This document shows positions 15,532 through 23,544 of a stretch of DNA of 64,000 nucleotides, piece by piece. The stretch lies in assembly GCF_000470655.1 (NCBI RefSeq), contig NC_021921.1, positions 1,054,001 through 1,118,000 of the forward strand, in the 5' to 3' direction. Source of the DNA: Halorhabdus tiamatea SARL4B (GTDB lineage: Archaea; Halobacteriota; Halobacteria; Halobacteriales; Haloarculaceae). Positions within the stretch are counted from its first letter, which is position 1, and the number at the start of each line of letters is the position of its first letter. The notes under the pieces are model-generated. The model was not told the origin of the DNA. It did no database searches and saw only the letters and a list, made by a program, of their open reading frames with translations. A program made the translations under genes and the position numbers.

Positions 15532-16272
15532 ATGCAGATAAACAGATCGACCCTCCTGGTGTCCGCCGTGGCGGTACTGTTGCTCGCCGCGGTGGGCGCC
15601 GCGACGGCCGTCACGCCCACAGCACAGTCCGACCAGCCAGCCAAACAGATCGACGTCGCCGCGTCGGCGGAGGTCTCGGCCCAGCCCGATCAGGCCCTGG
15701 TCCGACTCGGCGTCGTCGCGACCGCCGAAGACGTCCAGACCGCCCGCGATCGGGTCGCCGAGAACGTCTCAGCGGTCCGTTCGGCACTGGATGAGCTGAA
15801 CGTCTCAACCGAGCAGATCGAGACCGCGTACTACGACATCGGCGAAGTGCACGAGCGCCCCGAGACCGAAGGCGCGAGTGAATTCCGTGCCGTCCACACG
15901 CTGGAAGTCACGCTGAACGATACCGACCGCGTCGGCGAGATCATCGACGGAGCGGTCGACAGCGGTGCCAACCGCGTCGACGGCGTCTCCTTTACGCTCT
16001 CGGCGGAGAAGCGTCACGAACTTCGCCAGGATGCCCTGGAGAAAGCAATGGACCGCGCCCGGACCGATGGCGATACCCTCGCCAACAGTTCCGATCTCCG
16101 GGTCGTCAGTGCGTCCTCGATCAGCGCCAGCGACGCCAGCGTAACCCCGTACCGCGTCGAGCAAACGATGCTCGAGGCTGCCGGTGACGCTGCCGCCTCG
16201 ACGACGGTCGAGAGCGGTCCCGTCGACGTGAGTGCGTCCGTCCAGGTCGTCTACAACGCGACCAGCGCCTGA
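15532..16272 (+). CDS. SIMPL-domain (DUF541) exported protein
   Basis: This 246-residue protein begins with a Sec-type signal or membrane anchor (STLLVSAVAVLLLAAVGAATA, about residues 6-26). A SIMPL domain (about 38-243) follows, with the typical start IDVAASAEVSAQPDQALVRLGV and the later VDGVSFTLSAEKRHELRQDALEKAMDRA segment. The family forms oligomeric, periplasm-like or surface proteins of uncertain role, linked in bacteria to membrane stress or interleukin-receptor-associated-kinase binding. It stands alone with its own promoter and the palindrome at 15472. Enzymatic activity is not expected. Confidence 0.85.
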   Translation: MQINRSTLLVSAVAVLLLAAVGAATAVTPTAQSDQPAKQIDVAASAEVSAQPDQALVRLGVVATAEDVQTARDRVAENVSAVRSALDELNVSTEQIETAYYDIGEVHERPETEGASEFRAVHTLEVTLNDTDRVGEIIDGAVDSGANRVDGVSFTLSAEKRHELRQDALEKAMDRARTDGDTLANSSDLRVVSASSISASDASVTPYRVEQTMLEAAGDAAASTTVESGPVDVSASVQVVYNATSA

Positions 16273-16292
16273 GAACCCGGAATAGCACCCAC

Positions 16293-17339
16293 TCAGTCTC
16301 GACCCGTCGACTGACCGAGCCCCGGAATCGAGACCGCGGTTTCGAGTTTTCCCATCGCCAGTGCCGTCGTCAACACCAGGGCGAGGTAGAAGACGGCGAC
16401 GATCACGTAAATATCCGTAAACTGGAACGTATCGGAGCCGATGTCACTGGCGCGCGCGAAGAGGTCCGGGACGGTGATGAACGATGCCAGTGAGGAATAC
16501 TTGATGAGGTAGACGAACTCGTTGGTCCAGCCCGGGATGGCAAGCCGGAGGCCCTGGGGGAGGACGACGTGACGAATGGCCTGGAGCTTCGAGAGGCCCA
16601 CAGACCGCGCGGCGGTCACCTGGCCCGAGTCGACTGACTCGAGTGCCGACCGGATGTACTCAGCCTGGTAGGCCGAGGAGTTGATGGTGAACCCGACGAT
16701 GGCGACTGCGGCCGCGGCCCGCGGGATCGGGGGCTGGCCGTCGATACCGAGCTGTCGAGCCACGTTCGCCAGCGGCAGGCCGTAGTAGACGAAAAACAGC
16801 TGGGCCAGCAACGGCGTCCCGCGGATGAGTTCGGTGTACCCCAGGGCGACGGCCCGGAGCAGACGCCCCCCGTAGGTCCGGGCCACCGCCACCGGAATCG
16901 CGATGATCAGCCCGAACAACAGCGACAGGATCGTGAGGTAGACCGTGATGAACGCACCCTCGGCGAGCGCAGGCGCGGTCGTCGTCGCGAACGCCGCCAG
17001 GTCGGCGAGCCAGACCAGCCACTCAAGCAGGGGGCTCGCCGGACCGAGCGCGTCGACTACGCCCGCGGCCGCATCGGCGATCGCCTCGAACGGGGCGGCG
17101 GGGATCCAGCCTGTACGCGCCGAGACGGGAACGCCCGAACGAACGAGATCGGGGAAACCCAGTGTCGTCGCCACCGCATCGAGGACCGAGTTGTGGGAGG
17201 CCCAGCGGGCGAGCAGCCAGCCCCAGAAGACGACGCCGACGGTCGCGATGACGACGCGACGGCGAGTCGGCAACTCCTCGACGAGCGAGGCGCGGTCCTC
17301 GGTCGGATCAGTCACCGTCCCGGCAGGCTCGTCGGTCAT
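16293..17339 (-). CDS. polar amino-acid ABC transporter permease
   Basis: This 348-residue permease has the HisM/GlnP fold. An N-terminal extension of about 120 residues includes a first helix (VVIATVGVVFWGWLLARW). The core of five helices carries the EAA loop SVGLSKLQAIRHVVLPQGLR that contacts the ATPase, after RGTPLLAQLFFVYYGLP, the amino-acid-permease signature. It overlaps the ATPase gene by four bases and forms one operon with the ATPase, second permease and binding protein. The two permeases probably form a heterodimer in the membrane. The substrate is a polar amino acid, not further defined. Confidence 0.88.
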   Translation of the reverse strand: MTDEPAGTVTDPTEDRASLVEELPTRRRVVIATVGVVFWGWLLARWASHNSVLDAVATTLGFPDLVRSGVPVSARTGWIPAAPFEAIADAAAGVVDALGPASPLLEWLVWLADLAAFATTTAPALAEGAFITVYLTILSLLFGLIIAIPVAVARTYGGRLLRAVALGYTELIRGTPLLAQLFFVYYGLPLANVARQLGIDGQPPIPRAAAAVAIVGFTINSSAYQAEYIRSALESVDSGQVTAARSVGLSKLQAIRHVVLPQGLRLAIPGWTNEFVYLIKYSSLASFITVPDLFARASDIGSDTFQFTDIYVIVAVFYLALVLTTALAMGKLETAVSIPGLGQSTGRD

Positions 17340-18070
17340 TGTTCGAGGTCGGTGAGTCGGCCGAGAAACGCCGCAGTGCGGTCGTGGTCGGGGTTCTCGA
17401 ACAGTTGCTCCGGTGGCCCGCGTTCGACGATCTGTCCGTCGTCGAGGACGGTGAGCGTATCGGCCGCCGAGCGGGCAAAGCCCATCTCGTGGGTGACCGA
17501 CAGCATCGTCATGCCTTCGGCGGCGAGGTCGGTCATCACCTCGAGGACCTCGCCGACGAGTTCCGGGTCGAGCGCGCTGGTCGGCTCGTCGAACAGCATG
17601 AGTTCGGGCTCCATCGCCAGCGCGCGGGCGATCCCGACGCGCTGTTTCTGCCCACCCGAGAGTTCAGCCGGGTAGGAGTCGGCCTGGTCGGCCAGGCCGA
17701 CACGGTCGAGATAGGCGTCGGCGCGCTCGACGGCTGTAGCGTGATCCAACGCCAGGACCTCCTCGAGGCCGAGCGTGATATTGCCCCGTGCGGTCCGGTG
17801 GGCAAAGAGGTTGAAATCCTGAAACACCATGCCGACGCGTCGCCGGAGGTCGTTGACGTCGAGTGAGTGGATCGGATCACCGTCGAGAGTGATCGTGCCG
17901 CCGTCGATCTCGGTGAGGCGGTTGACACACCGCAACAGCGTCGACTTTCCGGCCCCGCTCGGGCCGACAATCACCTCGACGTCCCCGCGATCCATCGCGA
18001 AACTCACGTCCCGGAGGACGTCTTCGTCCCCGTAGGACTTCTCGACGTGCGTGACTTCGAGTAGACTCAT
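17336..18070 (-). CDS. polar amino-acid ABC transporter ATPase
   Basis: This 244-residue ATP-binding subunit energises amino-acid import. Walker A is GPSGAGKST (36-44), the Q-loop is MVFQDFNLFAHRTARGN and the signature is LSGGQKQRVGIARAL. Walker B is LMLFDEPTSALDPE, and the switch histidine lies in LSVTHEMGFA. The sequence is of the GlnQ/HisP class. The gene overlaps the downstream permease by ATGA and follows the second permease after about 50 bp, so all parts are co-transcribed. No residue critical for ATP hydrolysis is missing. Confidence 0.93.
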   Translation of the reverse strand: MSLLEVTHVEKSYGDEDVLRDVSFAMDRGDVEVIVGPSGAGKSTLLRCVNRLTEIDGGTITLDGDPIHSLDVNDLRRRVGMVFQDFNLFAHRTARGNITLGLEEVLALDHATAVERADAYLDRVGLADQADSYPAELSGGQKQRVGIARALAMEPELMLFDEPTSALDPELVGEVLEVMTDLAAEGMTMLSVTHEMGFARSAADTLTVLDDGQIVERGPPEQLFENPDHDRTAAFLGRLTDLEQ

Positions 18071-18119
18071 CGGTTCGTTCCCTCCCGAATGGCGGTGTGC
18101 ATGGCTTGAGCGGTTCGTG

Positions 18120-18839
18120 TCATGTCTCAGTTCCCTCCGGAATCGCGTACGCGTCGCCGAGGTACTCCAGCGTCCGGTTCGTGGTGAACGTCAGGACGAA
18201 GTAGATCACACTGATGACGATGATCGCTTCCATCATGGCGGTGTCACGGCCAGGTTGGAGATAGAGATCCTCCGCCCGGGTGAGCAGTTCAGCCAGTCCG
18301 ATCGCGATGGCGACGCTGGTGTCTTTCAGGACGATCGTGAACTCGTTTTGAAACCCGGGGAGCGACCGGCGAATCGCCTGCGGAAGGATGACGTGTCTGA
18401 TCGCCTGAAACCGGGTCAGTCCGACCGACCGGGCGGCTTCCATCTGACCGTCGTCGATCGACCCGATCGCGCCGCGAAACACCTGACTCTGGTAGGCCGC
18501 GCTGCGGAGGCCGAGCGCCAGCGTCGCCGCGAAGAAGGCACTCAATCGGACGTCAAGCACCGGGATCGACCCCAGCCGCGGGATCGGCAGTCCGTAGTAA
18601 AACAGGACCATCAACACCACGATAGGCGTCGCCCGCAGGAGCACCCCCGCAGTGCTGACGGCTCCCCGGAGTCGACCCGAGCCGTAGGCTTCGATAGCCC
18701 CTGCCGGAAACCCGGCGAGGAGGCCCACGGCGAGGCTACTCGCCGTCAGCAGGACGGTCACAGCCGTTCCGAGTGCCAGCCACTCCCAGTTGGCGAGGAT
18801 GAACCCCCAGTCGCCCGTCTGCAGGACAGTCCCGAGCAT
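18120..18839 (-). CDS. polar amino-acid ABC transporter permease
   Basis: This 239-residue membrane protein is the second permease of the transporter. It has five predicted helices, the family segment RATPIVVLMVLFYYGLP, and the EAA loop SVGLTRFQAIRHVILPQAIR. The ATG at 18839 is chosen because it starts homology and lies 11 bp after the binding-protein gene. It is shorter than its partner permease, which has an extended N-terminus. Together with the ATPase and the solute-binding lipoprotein it makes a complete importer. Ligand identity, such as glutamate, glutamine or a basic amino acid, cannot be told from the permease. Confidence 0.9.
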   Translation of the reverse strand: MLGTVLQTGDWGFILANWEWLALGTAVTVLLTASSLAVGLLAGFPAGAIEAYGSGRLRGAVSTAGVLLRATPIVVLMVLFYYGLPIPRLGSIPVLDVRLSAFFAATLALGLRSAAYQSQVFRGAIGSIDDGQMEAARSVGLTRFQAIRHVILPQAIRRSLPGFQNEFTIVLKDTSVAIAIGLAELLTRAEDLYLQPGRDTAMMEAIIVISVIYFVLTFTTNRTLEYLGDAYAIPEGTET

Positions 18840-18850
18840 CGACGACCCCG

Positions 18851-19621
18851 TTACTCGTGCCACTCGGCGACGAGATCGTCGTACGTGCCGTCCTCGCGGA
18901 TCTCGGCGATCGCGTCGTTGATGTCCGCGATCCGGTCGTCGTCCTGGCGCATGCCCAGGCCGTACTGCTCGCCGGTGTCGATCTCGAAGGCCACGGCGAC
19001 CGAACGCTCGGCAGTGAAGTTCTGGGCGACCGGGACGTCGATCACGACGGCGTCGACGTTGCCGTTCTCCAGGTCCTGGACGGCGAGCGTGTAGTTCTCG
19101 TACTGGCGGTAGTCGCTCTCGGTGATCGTCCCCGCCTCGATGAGATCCTCGATCTGGCCCTCGCCGGTCGTTCCCGCCTGGGCACCGACGCGCCGATCCG
19201 CGAGCTCGTCGACGCTGCCGGGCTGGAAGCCACCGTCCGCACGGACGAGGACTGCCTGGCTGGCCTCCCAGTAAGGGTCCGAGAAGTCGATCTGCTCCTT
19301 GCGACCGGGTTCGATCGTCATACCGGCCGCGATGAGGTCGATGTCGCCGTCGTTGAGTGAAGGGATAAGCGAGCCGAAGTCGATGTCGACCCACTCGCCG
19401 ACCTCGTACCCGGCACGGTCGATCACTTCCTCGGCGAGGGCGACGTCGAAGCCGACGATCTCGCCGTCCTGCGTGTATTCGAACGGTGGAAACGTCGCGT
19501 TCGTTCCCGGAACGATCGTGTCGTCGCTGCCGCCCTGACAACCAGCGAGCGTTGCCGATACCCCAACTGCGCCGACCGTCTGCAGATATGCTCGACGGTC
19601 CATACTGAACTCGCGTGTCAT
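18851..19621 (-). CDS. amino-acid ABC transporter substrate-binding lipoprotein
   Basis: This 256-residue protein is exported by the Tat pathway and lipid-anchored: DRRAYLQTVGAVGVSATLAGC combines twin arginines with a lipobox cysteine. The mature part is a type 2 periplasmic binding domain with FPPFEYTQDGEIVGFDVALAEEV, the GMTIEPGRKEQIDFSDPYW hinge and the RVGAQAGTTGEGQIEDL segment, as in polar amino-acid binders. It is the first gene of the operon. A second ATG at 19603 would place the Tat motif at residue 3 and cannot be excluded. A palindrome (TACCCC-N5-GGGGTA) overlaps the start. Confidence 0.9.
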   Translation of the reverse strand: MTREFSMDRRAYLQTVGAVGVSATLAGCQGGSDDTIVPGTNATFPPFEYTQDGEIVGFDVALAEEVIDRAGYEVGEWVDIDFGSLIPSLNDGDIDLIAAGMTIEPGRKEQIDFSDPYWEASQAVLVRADGGFQPGSVDELADRRVGAQAGTTGEGQIEDLIEAGTITESDYRQYENYTLAVQDLENGNVDAVVIDVPVAQNFTAERSVAVAFEIDTGEQYGLGMRQDDDRIADINDAIAEIREDGTYDDLVAEWHE

Positions 19622-19637
19622 ACCCCTAGTGGGGGTA
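19621..19637. promoter_or_regulatory. TACCCC-N5-GGGGTA palindrome at the ABC operon start
   Basis: A perfect inverted repeat of six-base arms with a TAGTG spacer touches the first base of the assigned start codon, or lies 18 bp upstream of the alternative ATG at 19603. It could be an operator for the amino-acid transporter operon or an mRNA hairpin. Nothing in the sequence names the regulator. Confidence 0.45.
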
Positions 19638-19690
19638 GAGACGCGTTTGAACGTTTCGAGACGGGCGCACGATCGGAGAGAACGGGTCGA

Positions 19691-20659
19691 TTATTCCTCA
19701 AAGGGGAGTTCGGGTTCGTACCCGACGGCCTCGATGGCCGCATCGAGGACGCCCTCGACGTTGTCGCCCTCGGTGACGCTCATGTAGTGGTCGGCCTCGA
19801 CGTCACGCGACCGGTCGGCCTTGTTGGCGACCGTCAGAACCGGTGCATCGCCGAATCGGGAGGCGATGTCGTCTCTGAGATCGAGCTGGACGTCGATCGG
19901 GAAGCCACACTCGCCGCTGGCGTCGACCATCACGAGGACCGCGTCGGCGAGGTGGGCAAGCGCGCTCACGGCCTGGGCTTCGATCGCGTTTCGCTCCTGG
20001 GGCGGTCGATCGAGCAGGCCCGGCGTGTCCACCAGCTGATACCGGATGTGGTCGCGCTCGACGTGGCCGACGTGGATCTGGGTCGTGGTGAAGGGGTAGG
20101 CGGCAATCTCGTTGTCGGCTCGGGTGACGCTGTTGACGAACGAGGACTTCCCGACGTTGGGGTAGCCCGCGACGACGATCACGGGCTCGTCCGGCTTGAT
20201 GTCCGGCAGTTTCCGGAGCGCCTGGCGGGCGTCGGCCAGCGCCGCGAGGTTCTCGTCCACCTGACGGGTGACGTCGGCCAGGCGGGCGAACGCTTGCTTG
20301 CGGAGCTTGCGCGCGTCGTCGGCGTCGACGTTCCGCAGCCGGGACTGGTACTCGTCGCGGATGTCGCTGGTCTTGCGACTCGCCCAGGTCACTTCCGAGA
20401 GGTGCTGGCGCAGCTCGTCGACCCCGTGCTCGGCGTCGGCGAGTTCGCGGTAGAACGGGTCGAGGTCGTCGAAGTCGGGCCAGGCCTGGACGACGTTCTC
20501 TAAGTTGTCCGAGAGGATGTTCGCGGCGGTCTGGAGCATCGACTGCTGGGCGTCGTGGCCCTGTTTGGCCCGGCCGGCTCTGGCGGCCCGGGAGAAGGCC
20601 TTGTCGATGAGTTCCTCCGACGTGGGAGTCGTCGGGAGGGTCTCGAAAGGATGGCTCAT
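19691..20659 (-). CDS. NOG1-type GTPase
   Basis: This 322-residue Obg-superfamily GTPase resembles the archaeal version of NOG1, a factor in large-subunit ribosome assembly. A helical N-terminal domain (about 1-150) precedes G1 GYPNVGKS (165-172). The switch-I FTTTQIHVGHV, G3 DTPGLLDRPPQERN and G4 NKAD (in LTVANKADRS) follow. It is shorter than eukaryotic Nog1 and lacks the long C-terminal extension, as is usual in archaea. It forms a single-gene unit behind the ABC operon. The precise ribosomal substrate is not known in haloarchaea. Confidence 0.88.
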   Translation of the reverse strand: MSHPFETLPTTPTSEELIDKAFSRAARAGRAKQGHDAQQSMLQTAANILSDNLENVVQAWPDFDDLDPFYRELADAEHGVDELRQHLSEVTWASRKTSDIRDEYQSRLRNVDADDARKLRKQAFARLADVTRQVDENLAALADARQALRKLPDIKPDEPVIVVAGYPNVGKSSFVNSVTRADNEIAAYPFTTTQIHVGHVERDHIRYQLVDTPGLLDRPPQERNAIEAQAVSALAHLADAVLVMVDASGECGFPIDVQLDLRDDIASRFGDAPVLTVANKADRSRDVEADHYMSVTEGDNVEGVLDAAIEAVGYEPELPFEE

Positions 20660-20812
20660 TAGGGCGGGATAGACCGTCTGGGGGTAAAAGGGCGTTCTTC
20701 CGCGTATTTGGGTGGTCGGGAGAAGCGAAAACAGCCGTCAGCTTGCGTGTCATGAACCGTACTCACCCTGGTTCGGTTATTTGAGCAAGATATCATTGTT
20801 CCTCCTGGAGGA

Positions 20813-20847
20813 TCTGGTAGTGGGATTGATCTGATTGAACTACCAGA
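20813..20847 (-). terminator. hairpin downstream of the lipoprotein gene
   Basis: Nine-base arms TCTGGTAGT (20813-20821) and ACTACCAGA (20839-20847) form a perfect inverted repeat directly after the stop codon of the minus-strand lipoprotein gene. Haloarchaeal termination usually relies on T-rich tracts, so the role as terminator or RNA-stability element is tentative. Confidence 0.4.
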
Positions 20848-21297
20848 CTAGGGTTCTTTTGTTTCCGAGATCTCGTTGCATTTTGAACTTGCAGCACTCC
20901 AAATGCTTAGTTCATTTTCTCCAGTGATCCGGATCTCAACCTGAATACATGAGGAATCCTTTATGCGATCTGGTTTAATTTCATATGTGGTGTCTTCTCC
21001 ATCAATATCCACTTGGAGTTGATATACTGCGGGTGAGCTAGGAACGTCCGGGGAGATCGTCGGTACGCTATCAAGGCCACTACTTTTTGCATCCGCAGTA
21101 ACGGTTTTTTTAATTATGGGCTCATCATCTTTGTATATTTCTATGGAAACTGTATGGGAAGAATCGTCAATATTTCGAATTATTATTGAATCTAATATAA
21201 CCTCAGATCTCGAATCCTTCAATCCGAGACAGCCACTCAATCCGACATAAATCCCAGACCCCAAAAAAGTTCTTCGGGAGAGGAGACGTGCCATCAA
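20848..21297 (-). CDS. hypothetical Tat lipoprotein, low GC
   Basis: This 149-residue protein starts with a twin-arginine signal and lipobox (LSRRTFLGSGIYVGLSGC), so the mature form is probably lipid-anchored outside the cell. The rest is a small beta-rich domain (EVILDSIIIRNIDDSSHTVS, VYQLQVDIDGEDTTYEI), similar in style to haloarchaeal surface domains of immunoglobulin-like fold, and ends with a Cys near residue 141. Codon use is more AT-rich than in neighbouring genes, which suggests transfer. No family is recognised and no partner gene is adjacent. The start is either of two adjacent ATG codons. Confidence 0.65.
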   Translation of the reverse strand: MMARLLSRRTFLGSGIYVGLSGCLGLKDSRSEVILDSIIIRNIDDSSHTVSIEIYKDDEPIIKKTVTADAKSSGLDSVPTISPDVPSSPAVYQLQVDIDGEDTTYEIKPDRIKDSSCIQVEIRITGENELSIWSAASSKCNEISETKEP

Positions 21298-21472
21298 CTC
21301 ATACTACGTTCAATCAAATATCAATTTTTCGTTTTACTAAATGAAGAGGATCGAGTCAGCAGTGGTTCCATGGTCATCGTTGGGAAAGCAGACAAGGGAT
21401 GATTTCAGAAATATCACTCGATACTTGGGGTGTTGTCCGCTCAGCAGACCGTGTAGCGTGACGAGTGGTAAT

Positions 21473-21823
21473 TCACAGACCGAGGCTGTTTTTGATCGCC
21501 GCATCGATCTTCGCCATTCGCGTCGCCGGCACCGATCCGATATTCTTCGTTACTCGATTGTGAATATCGACAACACGGATCTGACTGAGATCGGCCACCG
21601 AATCGTGATCGAGCGGCGTGTTCGAGGCACGGACTTCCACCTCAAACGGGTAGATGTCAGTGGGGTCGTACTGTTTCGTGAAGGGGGCGACGATCGTCGT
21701 TGGGGCGTACTGGTTGCCGATGTCGTTTTGAATGACGACACAGGGCCGATTCGAACCCTGTTGCTCACTCCCCTTCGTTGGATTCAATTCGACAATGACG
21801 ATGTCTCCACGGCGCACCTTCAC
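21473..21823 (-). CDS. mazF: MazF/PemK-type endoribonuclease toxin
   Basis: This 116-residue protein has the PemK/MazF fold. It opens with VRRGDIVIVELNPTKGSEQQGSNRPCVVIQND, where the GSEQQGSNRP loop bears the conserved catalytic arginine. TTIVAPFTKQ and VADLSQIRVVDIHNRV complete the family core. The family cleaves mRNA at short sequences and is held inactive by a paired antitoxin. The gene follows its antitoxin after three bases, an organisation typical of a type II toxin-antitoxin operon. All core positions are present, so the toxin appears intact. Confidence 0.88.
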   Translation of the reverse strand: MKVRRGDIVIVELNPTKGSEQQGSNRPCVVIQNDIGNQYAPTTIVAPFTKQYDPTDIYPFEVEVRASNTPLDHDSVADLSQIRVVDIHNRVTKNIGSVPATRMAKIDAAIKNSLGL

Positions 21824-21826
21824 AGG

Positions 21827-22096
21827 TCACTCACTCCACTCCGGAGCACCTCCGAGTCGCTCGGTTGCTTCTGCTGACGTCCCGTCCATCTCTTCGACCA
21901 GCTGCCGAGACCGGTCTGCTCGTTTCTTGTATCCTTCCGCCAGGCGCTGTTCGTCCGTCGGTGGCTTGATGATGATCTCGTCGTCGACCTCGATGAACCG
22001 GACCTCGTCACCACCTTCGATCCCGCGGCGGTCCCGAAGCTCTTTCGGAATGGTGACTTGCCCTCGATCACCGACTTTTCGGGTATGCTCTGCCAT
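21827..22096 (-). CDS. AbrB/MazE-like antitoxin
   Basis: This 89-residue protein begins with an AbrB/MazE swapped-hairpin DNA-binding domain (KVGDRGQVTIPKELRDRRGIEGGDEVRFIEVDDEI, residues 6-41). A charged tail (DEQRLAEGYKKRADRSRQLVEEM) would wrap the toxin. It is the first gene of the pair, and the toxin starts three bases later. Such antitoxins repress their own promoter together with the toxin; repeated GTATGAA motifs just upstream (22102-22119) are candidate binding sites. AbrB-only transcription regulators are the alternative, but the adjacent MazF makes the antitoxin role clear. Confidence 0.88.
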   Translation of the reverse strand: MAEHTRKVGDRGQVTIPKELRDRRGIEGGDEVRFIEVDDEIIIKPPTDEQRLAEGYKKRADRSRQLVEEMDGTSAEATERLGGAPEWSE

Positions 22097-22101
22097 ACGA
22101 G

Positions 22102-22119
22102 TTCATACTTTTTTCATAC
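22102..22119 (-). promoter_or_regulatory. direct repeats before the antitoxin gene
   Basis: On the minus strand GTATGAA occurs twice with an 11-bp period (plus-strand TTCATAC at 22102-22108 and 22113-22119), ending six bases before the antitoxin ATG. A further GTATG lies at the start codon. The helical-turn spacing suggests an autoregulatory operator. Confidence 0.45.
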
Positions 22120-22242
22120 CCATAGGGTTGTCGGTGCCTGCCGACTTTGAGAACTAGCCACGTGCAAGAAGCGCTCAGAACAGGAATTTCGATCGAACTC
22201 GGTGAAAGACAATCCCCGAGGGAACGGTTCCACGAAGCGCAA

Positions 22243-23466
22243 CTACTGGAACATCACGGGCGTGCCGACGCTGTCCTCCTCGGCTTCCTGGATCTTTTCG
22301 ATAGCGTCTTGGAAGTCAGACTCGGTGACTTCTGTCCGGCTGTCCCGGATCGCGAACATCCCGGCCTCGGTCGTGAGGCTCTCGAGTTCCGCGCCGGTCA
22401 TGCCCTCGGTCTCGCCGGCGATATCGCCGAGATCGACCGAGTCAGCGAGGTTCATCTCGCGAGTGTGGATCTCCAGAATGCGTTCCCGGCCCTCGGCGTC
22501 GGGTTCGGGAACTTCGATGAGGCGGTCGAAACGACCCGGGCGCAAGATGGCCCGATCCAGCATGTCGAAGCGGTTGGTCGCGGCGATGATCCGGATCTCG
22601 CCGCGGTCGTCGAAGCCGTCCATCTCCGAAAGGAGTTGCATCATCGTCCGCTGGACCTCGGCGTCGCCGCTGGTCTTCGAGTCGGTCCGTTTCGAGGCCA
22701 GCGCGTCGATCTCGTCGATGAAGATGATCGCGGGCTCGCGTTCGGCGGCGAGTTCGAAGAGATCCCGGACGAGTTTCGCGCCCTCGCCGATGAACTTCCG
22801 GACGAGTTCGGAGCCCGCCATCTTGATGAACGTGGCGTCGGTCTGGTTGGCGACGGCCTTTGCCAACATCGTCTTGCCCGTCCCCGGCGGCCCGTGCAAC
22901 AGGACGCCGCTCGGCGGATCGATCCCCACCTCGCGGAACTGCTCGGCGTTGAGCAGGGGTTCCTCGACGGCCTCGCGGACTTCCCGGATCTGCTCGTCGA
23001 GCCCGCCGATGTCGTCGTAGGAGACGTCCGGACTCCCGTCGATCTGCATCGCCTGAGCGCGCGCGTCGGTCTCGGCCGAGAGCGTCGTCTTGACGTTGAA
23101 CGAGTCGTTTATCGCGACGCGATCACCCGCTTCGACCTCCTCGGCGAGGCCTGCCGGCAGTTCGGTCAACACTTCCTGGTTGTTGCCGTGCTGTCTGACG
23201 ATCACGCCGTCCTCAGTCAGTTCTTCGGCCGTCGCGATGTACAGTGAGGCGGTCTTCAGCGCCTGGTTCTCACGTTCGAGAGTGTCGACGTTTTCAGCCA
23301 GCGAGCGCTGTTTTTCGCGGGCAGCGTCGATCTTTTGCTGCAACTGGTCGTTGACGCGAAGGACTTTCGCGTAGTGTTCTTCGAGCGCTGCGAGTCGTTC
23401 GGACGGCGACATCTCTGGATCGAGATCGAGCGTCGGGCGATCCGGCAGCGAGGGACTGCGGGACAT
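22243..23466 (-). CDS. pan: proteasome-activating nucleotidase (PAN)
   Basis: This 407-residue AAA+ ATPase unfolds proteins for the 20S proteasome. An N-terminal coiled coil (about residues 22-75) and OB domain precede the ATPase with Walker A GPPGTGKT (192-199) and Walker [12 protein letters not shown] second region of homology ([23 protein letters not shown]) and the C-terminal helical domain follow. The protein ends VGTPVMFQ: the last three residues (Met-Phe-Gln) occupy the place of the HbYX gate-opening motif with Phe for Tyr. It is a single-gene unit. Haloarchaea often have two PAN paralogues, and which one this is cannot be told. Confidence 0.93.
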   Translation of the reverse strand: MSRSPSLPDRPTLDLDPEMSPSERLAALEEHYAKVLRVNDQLQQKIDAAREKQRSLAENVDTLERENQALKTASLYIATAEELTEDGVIVRQHGNNQEVLTELPAGLAEEVEAGDRVAINDSFNVKTTLSAETDARAQAMQIDGSPDVSYDDIGGLDEQIREVREAVEEPLLNAEQFREVGIDPPSGVLLHGPPGTGKTMLAKAVANQTDATFIKMAGSELVRKFIGEGAKLVRDLFELAAEREPAIIFIDEIDALASKRTDSKTSGDAEVQRTMMQLLSEMDGFDDRGEIRIIAATNRFDMLDRAILRPGRFDRLIEVPEPDAEGRERILEIHTREMNLADSVDLGDIAGETEGMTGAELESLTTEAGMFAIRDSRTEVTESDFQDAIEKIQEAEEDSVGTPVMFQ

Positions 23467-23544
23467 CTGACACCCAATACTACTCCGCCCGAGAAAAAGT
23501 GCCTTTGGGTCGCGGGGTTCCCGTGCCGAATGCTACCGCTCCCC

